The notes: generated from the letters alone by a model not told the origin. Shown: positions 24,636 through 38,357, counted from the first letter of the stretch. The stretch is 64,000 nucleotides of DNA from Rotaria sordida (GCA_905250125.1 CAJNOL010000047.1:176423-240422), one strand, 5' to 3'. Program-made: numbers and translations.

Positions 24636-25220
24636 ATAACTATATTTTATTAATTTTTATTAATAAACATATATGCTTTAGATGTCGCTCATATTTAACC
24701 ATATTGAAGGCATTGATTTGTATTCGATTATTTCTTTCCACCAACGAATAAAAATGCAAACCTCTTTACTACTATTAATTCTGTGTATGAAAGATTTTTA
24801 GATTGATAGAAAAAATGGTTAAATCTTCGAAAAAATCTATCAAACCTAAATCACGTTCAAAAATGACACGTGGAAAGAAAAAACAAGCAAATCTGGGTAA
24901 AAGTTCTAAACAGGAAAAAAAATTTCATCAAAAAGTTAAATTTAATATACCATTAAAAAAGAATTCTTCAATTTATCAAAAAAATAAATTACAACCAAAA
25001 AAACAGCCGCAAATCTCAACAATGGAAACTGATATTAATGAAGATGACGATGATGATAATAGCCTTATTTTACCATTAGATATGCTTTCGGATGAAGAAA
25101 ATGAACAAATCAATATTCAAATAGATGATGAAGATGATAATGAACATGTTGAATCATATGAACGTTTACCACGTTCATCATTTAGTAATTCGAATCAACA
25201 ACGACCATTATTACCAATTA
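23735..25220 (+). repeat. Tandem segmental duplication, copy B
   Basis: Matches 16955-18590 in order and orientation. Here the membrane protein portion is dead and the NOC3L portion continues into the intact gene. Edges are approximate, since the left end has diverged most. Confidence 0.8.
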
Positions 25221-28169
25221 AAACTGATCGTGGACAATTAATTGCTCAATCAACACCCATAGTTGAACAAGAAATTCAAGATGATGACGATGACGATGAA
25301 CAAGCAGAAGAAGAACCTACATCATCTCATTCTTCTCCTTCACCACCATCAAAACCTGTTTCTATTGTTGAATTAATAGCTGAACGTGATAGAAAATTAA
25401 ATGAAACTAAACAAACTATTGTTACATTATGTGATTTAATTATGAAAAGTCCTTATGAAGAAATATCAAATTTAAAACAATTACGTCTATTACTTAATCT
25501 TGGTGATCCATTAATATCAATGACAATAAGAAAATTAACAATACTTTCATTAGTTGAATTATTTCATGATATTGTACCTGGTTATCGTATACGTTCATTA
25601 AAAGAACAAACTAAAGATGAAAATGATGAAATTAAAAATATGAAAAATAAAAAACAAACTAATAAAGAAAATTTATCTAAAGATGTTAAAATAATTCGAC
25701 ATTTTGAACAAACTTTACTTAAACATTATCAATATTTTCTTCATTTTCTTGAACAATGTGCTAAAAAAAGTCTTCCAGATAATCATTTAAAAAAAAATAA
25801 ACATAAACAAATTAAAACAATTGAATCATCAAAACTTAATCTTGGACGTTTAGCTATTCAATGTTTATGCAAATTATTAACTTATTTACATCATTTCAAT
25901 TTTCGAACTAATTTACTTAATGTTATTGTGCAATTTATGGCTAATAGGTAAGAGAAATTTGACTTTTTTAATAACCAGATATAATAGATGATGGAAATGT
26001 AAGGAAAGTAAAAAGGAACATTTATTTTCATAAACGTGTACTGGAAAGATTTCTGTCTTCTTCCTATTTTAACATGTGCTACCTTCTTCACTAATATGCA
26101 TTTGCGTCACAACAGTATCTTGGAATGTGCAATACATTTTTTTTTTACTCACAATGATTTATTTTACGTTAATAGAAAATCATTACGTTGAACAGATATG
26201 AATGGCAAGTAATTCAAAACAACAGTGATTATTGATCCATGTGAAGATATGAATCGAGAGATTTCGTCTTTTGTAGAATATGACAAACACATTATAATTA
26301 ATATTTTTTTCTTTTTTTTTGAACGAAATAAATCAAACTTTTTAGAAAGGTAGCTCTTTAGGTGAGAAATACGTGAGTATAAGTACTAAAGCTACTCGAA
26401 CGTAACTCTCATCACATGGAAGGTCAACATTTTAGAGAAGTGAACAAGAGAGGACTCGATTCGGTTCTTTTTTAAAATTAAAGTGAACCAAATTGGAAAA
26501 ACAATTTTTGAAAATTCTATCAGATCACCAAAACTATCTAATCTTTATTTCAACTTGCTTATTTCTTTCAAAATAATCATCATTTTAACCTTCTCTATAA
26601 TAGAAGATTTCTTGAAGAGACAACGGCTTAAACATGATAGAATAAACTCCTTAAATTATTTAACTAATTAAGAAATTAGTATATTGCATCGGAAATATGC
26701 CTAATTCATATATAAATAGTTTCATTACTATTGTAGACATTTATTTCTCCATATGAGAGTCGAACAGTTGCTTGCTGTTGTGGGATGTAAAGCCCATCGG
26801 ATCCGGATCTGGTTAACGGAAAATTTTTAAACGCGGCCTAAATGATTCAGGGTCAATTCGATGAGGGTGTTCATGATCTTCTCTCTTCATCCACACACAC
26901 CTCAAACTGAATCAAAATCAAGATTAGTTTGTCAAGGTGCACAGTGAACATTGTTCATTTTTGTCGTAAAATCCTATACTCTTACTCCTCATTTTTTGTG
27001 TTTATATTATGATTAGAATTTCTTGATTAATATACAAATTTTATTCTATTTCTAGTGATTCTATTGTACGACAACAATGTTGTAATTGTATTTCGGATCT
27101 TCTTCATAATGATCATACAAGTGAATTATCTCTTGAAGTTGTTCGTTTTGTAACACGTTTATTAAAAACTCGTTCGTATGCTGTTGAACCATGTGTACTT
27201 GATGTGTTTATTTCACTTAATATTCGTGAAATATCTCCAATAGAAGAAAAAAAACTTGAAAAATCATTAAAACCAGATTATCGTTCACAAAAATTATCAC
27301 GCCGTGATCGTCGTCAACATAAAGAAAAACAAGAATTAAATAAATTACTTGAAAATAAAACTTTAGCTAATCGTCAAGAACAACGTTTAAAATTAAATCG
27401 TCAAATAATTGAATTAATTTTTTTAAATTATTTTCGTTTATTAAAACGTCGTCTTAATTTACGTTTAATGCCAAGTGTATGTGAAGGTTTAGCTAAATTT
27501 GCTAATTTAATTAATATTGAATATATGGATGATTTAATAACATGTTTTTATGATGAATTAACATCAGAACAAACTGGTTTAAATCAACGTGCAAAATTTC
27601 ATTGTTTAATAACAGTTTTTTCAATATTAAATCGTCAACAAGTATTAATACATATTGATCCACAAAGATTTTATGCTTTATTTTATTCATTACTTTTACC
27701 ATGTCCATCTGATCTCGATATTGATCTTGTTATTAAACTTATACAATTAATGTTAATTGATCGTTATAAACAATTATCAAAAAATAAATTACTTGCTTTT
27801 ATAAAACGTTTATTAACAATGATATTACATTTACAATTAAATAAATCGATTAGTGCAATTTTAATTATGATTAAAGGATTATTAACAATATCAACATTAA
27901 TAACTGAACAATTATTTGATAATGAATTTTCTGGTTCAGGTATAAAATATCTTTGGGAATTAAATGATCCTGAATATTGTCATGCACAAAATACAACATT
28001 ATATGAATTAATTTTATTAAAAACAACATCAGATAAATATATTCGACAACAATGTGAAGAAATATTAAGTGGAAAATTTCAAATGGATACACATGTTTTA
28101 CGATCATGTCAAGAAAATGCTTTAGCATATCTTCAATTGACTGATAATAATCAACAGTTAGAAAAATAA
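24815..28169 (+). CDS. NOC3L: Nucleolar complex protein 3 homolog
   Basis: Two exons (24815-25947, 27056-28169) join in phase to 748 aa. An upstream TTG keeps the frame open from 24803, but the ATG at 24815 matches the start in the duplicated copy. The N-terminus is very Lys-rich, then comes an acidic Asp/Glu region. The NOC3 signature block reads LVELFHDIVPGYRIR followed by a Lys-rich loop and an acidic/aromatic helix; the C-terminal CBF/Mak21-type domain contains GSGIKYLWELNDPEYC and the helical ARM-like repeats. Role by family: with NOC2 it escorts pre-60S particles from nucleolus to nucleoplasm, and is also linked to replication licensing. The 1.1-kb intron holds no recognisable gene. Its first 130 codons are duplicated at 18233. 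Confidence 0.93.
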
Positions 28170-28680
28170 AACCATACTATTGTTGTTTTTGTTAAAAATA
28201 AATTCAAAAGAAAGAAAGAAAAAAAAAACGAATTATTTGATAGTATTGTGTTTGATGATAAAAAAAAAAAAGTTTTATGAGACAAATGTAATTGGATATA
28301 TGTTCGAGTGATATGGACAATTGATAATATCGAAATAGACTGTCATATGGATATAGATTTATTTCTGTATAACTTAAAGATTAAATTTAGTATTGTTTAA
28401 CCATGTAACGGTCGATTTGAATAAAAACAAAACATATTATTCTCTCATCATTGCTTATGGTTTTATTCTGGCACAAAGTTCTACCTATACTCTCACATAG
28501 CACAGGTGATGTCTGATGTATTAAGTTGCCAAATGTATGTGTCAACGACACGAACGATACCGTCAAAAAGGATAAAAGATACTTTATTTGTTATTTCGTA
28601 TATTTATATGTATATATGTCTTTTTTTTTTCGCGGAAAAAAACTGCATACTCTCGATCCATCTCCATTTAACATTAAGTA
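28170..28680. other. Intergenic, NOC3L 3' flank
   Basis: AT-rich, with A-runs after the NOC3L stop. A short frame at 28506-28691 overlaps the next gene's start and is judged spurious. It should hold the promoter of the next gene. Confidence 0.4.
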
Positions 28681-31600
28681 ATGATGAATAAAAAATCAAC
28701 AATTTTTCGTAAAACATCATTTTCATCACGGTAAGTGATAAAGATTTTCTTAACAAAGAAGAATTAACAATAACTTATGTCTATGTTTCTTTTGTCTGAT
28801 AGTTATTTCATTTTATTCTTTTTTCGTTCGTCTATTCTTAATAATACTTAGACTAAGAATAAGAACTTTAAATTCATTTGTAAATAATCATAATTCTAAT
28901 TATCAATTATCAACTTTAATAACATTTGATAATGAAAGAAAAAATTTTCAATGATATAAAATCATATCAACTTGATTTAGAAATTAAATTTAAACAATTT
29001 GATACTTAATATTTATCAAACATTAACTAATAATAATTTGCATAGTAACAGTTAAAATAATTGATTATAAGTTGTAGTAAATTCATCTTCTTTTATTAAT
29101 AATTTCAAAAAATAAAATCGACAATAAAAAAGGTAGAAATATTCATAATTAAAGAAAAAAAAAAGAAGAATTTTATAAGAAAAATTTCATTGATTATTTT
29201 ATTTTTATTAGATCATCATTGGAATTAACACCAATGATTTATTTATGTCGATTTCATCAACGAAATCGTTTAATTGAAATACCAATAACAAGTGAATATT
29301 ATCATCAACAAAATGGAATTTCACATGAACATCTAAAATATTTAATAAGTTAAATCATTTTTATTTTCAATTTCAAAAGAGAATTAATATTTATTTTTTA
29401 GTTCAAGAATTTCAATTACAACAAATAACAAAAACAACACTAATTATTCAAATGTGGAATGAACAATATCAAGAATATATTGATATTGAATCATTTAAAC
29501 GAATACCATTTGAAGGTCGTTTACAAGTACTTATGTAAGTCAAACGATACACAACATATAAGTTATTTAACGAAATGAATATTCCATTATTAATTAAGCT
29601 TTTACGATATATGATCTAAAAGGAATGTTGAATTATAAAGATGTCTGAAAAAGCATTTTGTTCTTCTTTTGATTTTCAAGATCAAATCTAATTAAGGCGT
29701 ATATAGAATGAAAGAACATTGTCATATTAACCTCGAAATATTTTGACTCGATTGTACTTGTGAACAGAGTCTATCTTCATGACATGCTAAATGGGAAGTT
29801 AAGTATTAATACTAGCCAGTAATGTGTGCATTCGTTTTATAGAAAATAGAAGTTATTCTGATAGTACTTATTCAAACGACATTTTAATAATAGAACCATT
29901 TATTTAAAATAATGCTTTGAATCTACTAGACTGCATGCAAATTGTTCATTGCCTAGATGTTGACTTTGAACTATCCATATTGACGTCATTTGTCATTTAA
30001 TTATTGTGTTAATAACACTTCCTTTATACTTAGTTCGCTTTGTAATCAATAGATCTTTTTAAGTACTATGAAATAAATTACTTTGTAAAGTCTAAAATAG
30101 TAGGTCACATAAGAAATTCTTTAGTACATTCTTTATGAGGCACGATATTTAGAACCAGTGCAAAAAAAGATGGAATCGATCTACTTGTCTGGTCAAATTT
30201 TCACCTCTGGATCCTTCAGGGATATGTGAAAAAAAATGAATATAGTTAAAAAATTATTGTAGCAGTAGAAAGCAAATTCTAAATTTGAAGAAAAAAGGAC
30301 AAGTGACTAAACAATAAAGTAGTTATGTTGATTAAATTTATTTTTCCACATATCCCTGACGAGGTCTAGGGGATGAAAATTTGATCAGACAAGTAAATCG
30401 ATTTCGACCTTACAAAGCAGTTCGTTTCATAGCGCTTGAAAAGATCTATTGATAAAGAAGTGAACTACGCATTGAGGAAGTGTCATTAACATAATAATTA
30501 AATGACAAATGAAGTGAATATTGATAGTTCAAATTGAAAATGTAAGCAATAAAAAATTTGCATACGACTCAATAAATTCAAAGCATTATTTTAAATGAAT
30601 GGTTCTATTATTCAAATGTCGTTTGAACAAGTACTATCAGAATAACTTTGAATCCCTCCTCTTCAATTTTATTTATTTTCTATAAAATGAATGTTCATAT
30701 TATTGGCTAGTATCAAAAACTAACTATCCATTTACTATGTCGTGAAGATAGCATCTGTTCATAACTATAATTGAATCAAAATCCCTCGATTGATCTTTGA
30801 TTCTATATATGGCTTCATTAGATTTTGACCTTGAAAATCAAAAGAGACCGAAATGCTTTTTGAGATGCCTTCGACAGACACTTTAGCAACGGCTTTCCAT
30901 CGTCACAATATTGTAATTAATATCTTTCATCATCGACATGCATTAACAGTAGATAGTAATTCATAAATCGAAACATAGATTGAATAATCTCATCTTTTAC
31001 AATATCATTGAACTTTTGCATCTTACGAAATACGAAAAATTTAAAACTATCAGCAGAAAAACAGATTGAAGATTCTGAGAATTTTGTGGAATATTAAATT
31101 AATAGAACATTATATTATTCATCAAAAATCCACGAAACCATCCTTCGCTTTTGTACGTGCTTACGTGTTTCGTATACATCTAGATTCTTTTTTTTGTTCG
31201 ATGAGTATGTTTCGAAAGTGTGAAATCGTTTCTTCGAGTTCGCTACAAATCATAAGATGGCGCAATATGTAAGTACTCCTTACATAGTTACACAACAATG
31301 TGTGGGTTTGCACTAAAGTGCATGATAATCCCATAGGTATCTGTTATTTATATTATCCAACTTATTAATAATCACACATGCTTTGAAAAAGAAAAACGTG
31401 CGTTTTCAAAGAGTTGAATACTCTATGAAATAAGTATATTTAAAATTAGATACATAAATGATTAAGCCAAAACAGGCAATACAATTGTTGATTCTCAAGT
31501 TTCTCTGTAAATTTTAGTAGATTAATATATTGCATGATAAATGTTGAAATAGGCGGCAAACTATCTTGTTTTGCACACAAAGAACTTATTGTAAATTATG

Positions 31601-33285
31601 CAAAAATATATTTCCATCATGAAAACAATTTTTTTTTCTACTTCATGATCCTATTCATTGCTTATGTTTTTGACATTTCAAATGAATAATTAACAAGAAA
31701 ATTATTACAAAAAAAAAAATCCAAAAGAATCTTGTCATTTTCAAAATTTATTTATAAAAATTTCTAAGACGATAAAATATTAGCAAAAAAACAAAAATAA
31801 CCAGCAAATTATTGTGTCAGATAATAAAGAGTATACATCTATGTCGTTTATTTTTAGCTTACATGAAGTTAATCAGTGTAAAATAATGAGAACAGAAATA
31901 AACTAGTCATTTTTTAGATGAATATATAACTATGTTGTATCACTATTATATAAAGATCAAATTTACGAGTTATTGTACCTAACTATTTATTGTTCATTCT
32001 CTTATTTGGAGTCATCTTTTTTTGAGTTTCTTTTTATAATGCAAAGAGGCAGAATAATTAAGAACTATGATAAGTGTAAAAACTGGATATTACTAAGAAA
32101 ATAATTTATTTCGAGTATTTAATCGAAATACTATCGGAAGTCATATCATCTTCTATAATCTTAAAATCGCATCAAGTCATATGTATGAATAAGGAATGTT
32201 ATATTATTCATAAATTAACAAAAAAAGATTGAATTATTTTCTCTAGTGAAAAAGATATGAATACAACTGGAGATTTAACAACATTGATTTCAAAAAGTCC
32301 ATCAACACCAGTTTCATCTCATACAATAACAACAACAGCACGTTCAATAACACCAATTCCATTACAAACAATATCCGATGTAACAACAAATCGTCATGCA
32401 CATAATTTACTTGATGAAAGTGATTCATCATCACAATTGAATATTAAAATCGAACGAATTTTTGATGAATCAGTTAATACGTATGTTGATTGAATGTAAA
32501 TTCTTTTAAGAAAAAAAAAGACATTTGTTTTTTTGATTTTAGTATATCACCAATACATCAAATTGATAATTTACCACATTCGCAACATAATCTTATGTAT
32601 GATCTATTACCAAAACCAAATGATGGTATACCAATACCACGTTTTCCACCTCATATAGCTGCTTTTCTTAATGGTAATGGTGATGCTAATCAATTAAATG
32701 CTCTTGTTCAAGCATTATATCAAGAAATTGTTAAATATGAACTGTAAATAAAATATTTCTTTTTTCGTAGAAAATAATTTTTATTTCAAATATTTTAGTT
32801 ATCCAAATGCAGATGAACTTCGTTCAATAGTAAGTCGTTTAGTTGATCGTTATCCACATTGTGTATCAGTTATTGGTAGTATTGAATTATTAGTTCGAAA
32901 ATTATACTATAAATTTTGTAATGAAAGAAAAAAATATCCAATTGAATTAAAACGTCGTCAACCAAATAAAAGAAAACGTCTTATACGTGATGATGATTTA
33001 ACTATGATGAATAATCAACAAATCTTCTTAGGATGCCAAACAAACATATCAAACGAACTTCAACATTCATCTTTAAATCGTCTTATGAATTTATGGACGA
33101 CAACAACAACAACAACAAATGATTATAAAAATTTAAATCAACAACGTTCATCAAGATCAAGTTCATCATCAAATTCATCATCACCTATTTCAAATAATCT
33201 AGAACAAATAGATGAATCACAAAAATATCATCCAATAAATTTATCAATATCGACAAATAATAATAATCTTATGTGCACAGAATAG
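28681..33285 (+). CDS. Uncharacterised protein with ubiquitin-like N-terminus and SAMD3-like domain
   Basis: Six exons (28681-28730, 29212-29348, 29402-29534, 32247-32480, 32543-32743, 32799-33285) give 413 aa with every junction in phase. The first 105 residues look like a ubiquitin/PB1-type fold ending EYIDIESFKRIP..GRLQVLI. A Ser/Thr-rich linker follows. Around residues 270-330 comes YPNADELRSIVSRLVDRYPH and a basic helix RRQPNKRKR, resembling the YPT..EY..VA..LV.KYP block I remember from invertebrate SAMD3-like proteins, which have the same domain order. The Ser-rich C-terminus includes polyT encoded by ACA/ACC runs (about 33097-33118). Function unknown. Intron 3 is 2.7 kb and contains the foldback at 29641-30866. 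Gene structure fairly sure; family name tentative. Confidence 0.7.
29641..30866. mobile_element. Long foldback element, about 0.55-kb arms
   Basis: Left arm about 29641-30236 and right arm about 30340-30866 are inverted copies with many small differences. Matched blocks include AAAAGCATTTT against its complement at the outer ends, TTTAAAATAATGCTTTGAAT at 29904-29922 against 30579-30597, and CAGGGATATGTG at 30217-30228 against 30347-30358. The loop is about 100 nt. No coding capacity is visible. It sits entirely within an intron of the gene at 28681 and would form a long hairpin in the pre-mRNA. Confidence 0.8.
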
Positions 33286-35003
33286 ATTGACTTATGAAAA
33301 AGACATCTTTTTTTCTTTTTTCTTTTTTCTTTTTTTTTTTATTAAATTAGCTTGTCTGATTTGTCTGCCGTCTCTGCGTGATTTACTTTATTATTATTCT
33401 ATTATTAATTGGCGGGGTTTAAAAAAATAGTTAAAATTTTTCTGTCGTGTTTGTCAGTATTTGGTAAAGTAAGTTTTATTTCAATCGTATTTTTCGGTGA
33501 AATGAGTCTTTACAAAAATAGATCATTCTGTTTTTATCATTTAATTCATATAGCGTCTTTCTATTCTTTTCCAGTGCTTCAATGTTTCTTGTCAGTAAAG
33601 AAAAAAAACACATGTTAATCTATTTTAACGTTTCACAATTGAATGAATAATTTCATGAATATATGACTATCCTAGTTGAATTATATAATGTCATGGTTGG
33701 CTGTTTCATTTTTATTCATAAAAACTCCAAGAGGGATTGTTACTATCAGGCAATCTTTTATAGAAAAAAAAAGTTTCTAACTTGGAAATTATCAAACGAT
33801 CCTATTTCCGCTATTATTAAATTTTATTGCTGATGCATTACACGGAAGCAAATAAAAACGAGTAGTTTTAAAGTTAATGGAAAACCATTCAAAATTTCAT
33901 AATTGCAATCGTAAGAATCTATTCTAACAGAAGAAATTCTTTAAAAAAGAAACAAAGTGTCTATTTCACATATATATTAAAAGCATCAATTATGTAAGTG
34001 TTCATGTAACTTTTGAAGTTCCTCGACATTCCTCTATTAAGTTTGATGAGTGTATGTAAAATGGAAACGTCAAGTTGAAATGTTCATGGCATCTTACTCG
34101 TCAATGCAGATTGTTCCTTGTGGGTGCATGTTTCCTTAATTATTTAGAAAGTATAATTTAATGTATTACAGTTCATATTTTTCATTCATAACAATCTATA
34201 AAAACTTTTCGGTTTAATAATATCTAAACGTTAAAGTTGAAGTTAAAATGCTTCGTATTCTGTGATAATAAAGAAAAATTTTAGAACATATTGTTTTCAA
34301 ATATCACATTACTACAGTAAGATGGTTTTTCTCAACAAACTCTTTAACTCGTGTAAAATATCAAGATAATCTTTCATCAATATAAAATCGACCAACAAAG
34401 ATATTTGAGATGAAGGTGTTTACAATAGAAACACATCATGTAAAACAGAAATACTCATGCAAGATATATATATATAAATATAGTCTTTTTTTTTCATTTA
34501 TAGAGGACTGACATATGAATAAGTTTGTAATTAGAGAACTACGCTAGTCTAGAGATTAGTTTAGAAGATGAAAGAATAACATCAGTTTTCTTTTATTGAA
34601 ATTCATAGATAAGTTTGTTTTTTTATTCCGTTTCTGTGACCCTTTCTCCTTGTTTCGAATCATTTAATATCTTTTTACTAATATATCAGCAATATTACAT
34701 TGTTTATTTAAAAATATCTAATTTATGTATGAACAATATATCTCACCGTTGTCGTTCTTATTTTTCCTTTCTCTCTTTTCTCGATATGCTATTTCTCTTA
34801 TATATATATATATACGTATATATATATTTTATTGTAGTGTTCTCTTTCAGAAACACTTGCAGATGTCTAAAACGTTTAGCATTACTATACTAAGAAAGAT
34901 TATATTAATTTGATAGAAGTTTTTCTTTAACATATTTTTTTTTTGTATATGTTCTATTGAATAATATAGATGAAAAAAAATTTTATTTTTGATATTTAAA
35001 AAT
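33286..35003. other. Intergenic, no feature recognised
   Basis: AT-rich, with a TA-rich tract at about 34798-34829. Open frames here are short, hydrophobic or start at non-ATG codons. It should include the promoter of the GPCR gene. Confidence 0.4.
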
Positions 35004-37511
35004 ATGAATTCAAGTAATTTTACAAATATTTATAATGAAAATGATATTTTAATTAATCTGATGGAAATAACAAATCCATGTCCAAATCAACGTGCTATTT
35101 CTCGACCATTATTATTTGTTCATAATTATTCATTGTTTGTTTTTGGTTCAATATTAAATATTCTTGCATTTATTGTTCTTATGCAACGTTCATTACGTTG
35201 TCATTCAACATTTGCTTATTTAGCATTTTTATCTTTATCAAATGGTTTATTATCATTAGTACGTTTTATACAATGGATGTTAACATATTATATACATATA
35301 TATTTTGAAAATAATTTATATACATGTCGTTTTTATCATTTTACATTAGATTTTTTAACACATTTTAGTTTATATACATTAATATGTGTTAATATTGATC
35401 GTGCACGAACAGTAACACAAAATCGACCACAAAGAAAATTTTCAAAATCAGCATTTCATATGGTTTTAATTAAAGAATTTATTCTTGCTATTATTTTATG
35501 TGTTTATCATTCTCATTGGCTTATCAAATTTGGTCATAAAGGTAATTTTAATTCGTTAGAAGATAAATATTAACGACAAAAAAAAAATTGAAACTTTACA
35601 GATTTTTACAAAAGTTTTACATCTGACATGAATGCTAAAGAAGAAGGAATCCTTATGGTTAACATCTGTCATTCCACGAAAGTGCTATGATTTTGTGAAA
35701 TTTGATATTTTGATTCATATAAAAGAAAAAAAAAAAGATTCTCATTTTCCATAATGTTTCTTATCACAATTTCGCTATGGTTTTACCGAAAGTTGTCTTG
35801 ATTAAAAAATCTTCAACTAGAAAAAAAAGGCGACAATAATTTTTCTCAAAAAGAAATAATAATTTGATAAGAATAAATCTGTGAAGTTAAATTATCCATT
35901 GATGCTAAACGAATTATATTCTATATGATAAAAATTAAAATAAAACTTAACAAACCAGATATAAAAGTACTGGACTTGTTTACTTACGAACAGAAGTTAA
36001 TAGCTTTATAAAAAAAAAACATGTTTTCAAAGCCTAGATCAAAAACACACTTTTTATAATCTTCCTTGAATAGAAGAACATCCGTTGTAAAGAAAAGGTT
36101 TATCAAACTATCAAAAATTAAGTTTCTTTTAACTAATACGTGAGTCCTTACATTCTATCTAAATGCATTCTTCCATTAATGAATACATTTTTCAACAATG
36201 CACGTTGATTACGGCTCCGACGTGTTAGCTGTCGAAGGAATACGAGAAAAGCTTTTTTGATTTTTCATTCTATTTTTATATTAATTCATAACCTTTGTTT
36301 CCGGGACGTTTATCCTCCAATAAGCGCTTTATTAGAATCTTCATCAATAAAATATGGATTAAAATCAGATGCGATATCATCTTTACCATCATTCCTATAC
36401 ACTCAAATGTTGTAGAAGTCTTATGATTGTTTCTATAATGATTTTTTTTTTCTTGTTTGTAGTTTCTAATGGTCAAGTACAACAAACAATTTGTCATTAT
36501 GATCAAAATCGAACAACATCAACATATTTTTATTTTCTTTCAACAATCTATCCACTATTCGAATTAATTATATTTTTTTCTCTTCCTCTTTTAATTAATC
36601 TTATATGTACAATTCTTATTGTACGAAGTTTACATTTTAAAATGCGTACAGCTAAACGTTTTACTCCAACAAATTCTACAACGAATAATTCACAACAAAA
36701 AAATCTATATAAACGAATTCAAGAAATATTTTCTTGTTTAATTCCACAAACAACAACTAAATCAAATATATATTCATGTTTTTGTTTTCAAATTCAATGT
36801 CGACGTCATACAGAATTACGTTTAGAAATTGGTCGAACTAAACAAAGTTTAATAAAATATGAAGAAGAAAATGATTCAAATGAACGACGACAATCAACAA
36901 CATTAACAAGTTGTTTATCACAAGATGGTACACAAATAATAGCAACAACAACAACAACAACAACAACCACTTCAACAATATTAAATAAAAATCATCGTAG
37001 TAGACGTATACGTGATATACATTTATCGGCAATGCTTATTGCATTAAATATTTTATATTTAATATTTAATTTACCATTTAATTTTCATCAAACATTTGGA
37101 AGAAAATTTTATAAAAATAATACAGATGACTGTATTATGAAATTTACACATCTTTTACTTGATATATTACAACAAACATATTTTTCAACAAATTTTTTTC
37201 TATATGTTTTAACAAATCGACGTTTTAGAGAAGAATTTTATACTACAATCAGAAGATTATTTTCAAATCAACAACAATATTCATTACAAAAAAGTATTGA
37301 ACGAAGAAAAAAACTAAGTTTAAGTAACAATGCATCAACAGCATTTGTTACTAGTTACAATAATGATTCTCAAATTAGTCCAGTACCAATTCGACAGAAT
37401 CAAGATAATATTCTTTGTGATATAGAAGTATCACCAATACAACAACAAACAATTCTTGCACACTATGAAAACAATACAATCATGTCGAAGACAGTTATAT
37501 ACAAAGACTAA
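35004..37511 (+). CDS. Rhodopsin-family G protein-coupled receptor (neuropeptide-receptor type)
   Basis: Two exons (35004-35541, 36463-37511; 0.9-kb intron) give 528 aa. I start at the ATG at 35004 because the frame further upstream begins only with TTG. Seven hydrophobic helices are visible at about 36-60, 68-92, 108-130, 150-172, 204-233, 366-388 and 408-429. Glycosylation sites lie in the N-terminus (NSSNFT). Cys in YTCRF before helix 3 and Cys in TICHY before helix 5 would form the usual disulfide. Helix 3 ends NIDRARTV (DRY reduced to DRA); helix 6 lacks the usual CWxP but keeps a Pro (NLPF); helix 7 has NFFLY in place of NPxxY. Intracellular loop 3 is long (about 130 residues) with a polyT run. 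Ligand unknown; probably peptide. Confidence 0.85.
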
Positions 37512-38123
37512 TCAGATGGATATTTATGATAGATATAAACAGAATCAAAAAAGAAAAACAAAGACAAATATTTATCTTCTTTTATTGTAACCTTATATAT
37601 TGTAATCAAGTTGTGAAATATAAATGAATAATGAGTGTGTGTGTTTATGTAAATTTCTAATGAAAGTAAAAAAAAAAAGAATCCTTCATCTAATACTTTG
37701 TAATCATTTAAAAAAGTTAAACAATAAAAGAAACTTTCATTGAACTTGATTTCACTTAAGTCATAAAACATGTTCAATGATGATGACATAAGTTTTAGCC
37801 TTGTCGCATAACATAAAACAGTCATTGTATTGCATGATAAAGTGTATGATGTACTATGACACAAAAAAAAAGTAGGTGAAGGGGAGGACGTAAAATGTGC
37901 AATTGGCCTTTTCACTTGTACAAAGTATACAGGAAGAGAAGGAAAAAAAAACCTCAAGTCATTTTCTAATAGTATAAAAAACGACACAATAACATAGACA
38001 CATAAAAAAACACTTCAGAATGAATTAACTGTATAAAACTAAGTACAAGTATATTTTTATACGAAATTCTTTTTATTGAATTTTTAAAAAAAAAAGAAAA
38101 ATTTAAAACAACAATTCAAGATT
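37512..38123. other. Intergenic gap after the GPCR gene
   Basis: AT-rich. A long minus-strand frame covers it but has low-complexity Phe/Tyr-rich content from A- and T-runs and is judged spurious. No other feature. Confidence 0.4.
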
Positions 38124-38357
38124 ATGGCACATAGATCTCATTTGATTTGGCAAATATTTCAAGCTATTGAAAATAATGATGATGGACATATTTTATGGAA
38201 TTTACTTGAACAAATAAAAATATTTGATGATGGAATAATTTATATGACATATGGTGGTGAAACACCACAATCATCAGCTGAAAAACTTGATCGACAATAT
38301 TTATTGAAATTAATTCAAATACATCAAAAATTAACTTATATTCGTGCACAAATTTAA
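38124..38357 (+). CDS. Small hypothetical protein
   Basis: A single-exon frame of 77 aa beginning MAHRSHLIWQIFQ. It has an A-rich leader before the ATG, codon use like the neighbouring real exons, and an AATAAA-like signal about 15 bp after the stop. The protein is mixed charged/hydrophobic and probably helical, without signal peptide or membrane segment. I recognise no family. The balanced amino acid composition makes it more credible than the other short frames around it. Confidence 0.55.
   Translation: MAHRSHLIWQIFQAIENNDDGHILWNLLEQIKIFDDGIIYMTYGGETPQSSAEKLDRQYLLKLIQIHQKLTYIRAQI

Noticed and set aside
24803-24814. Extending NOC3L to an upstream TTG start
   Set aside because: The ATG at 24815 is conserved as ATG in the duplicate at 18233 and is the normal choice.
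37508-37987. 159-aa minus-strand frame
   Set aside because: Phe/Ser/Tyr-rich product of A- and T-runs in an intergenic gap, overlapping the GPCR 3' end; no homology.
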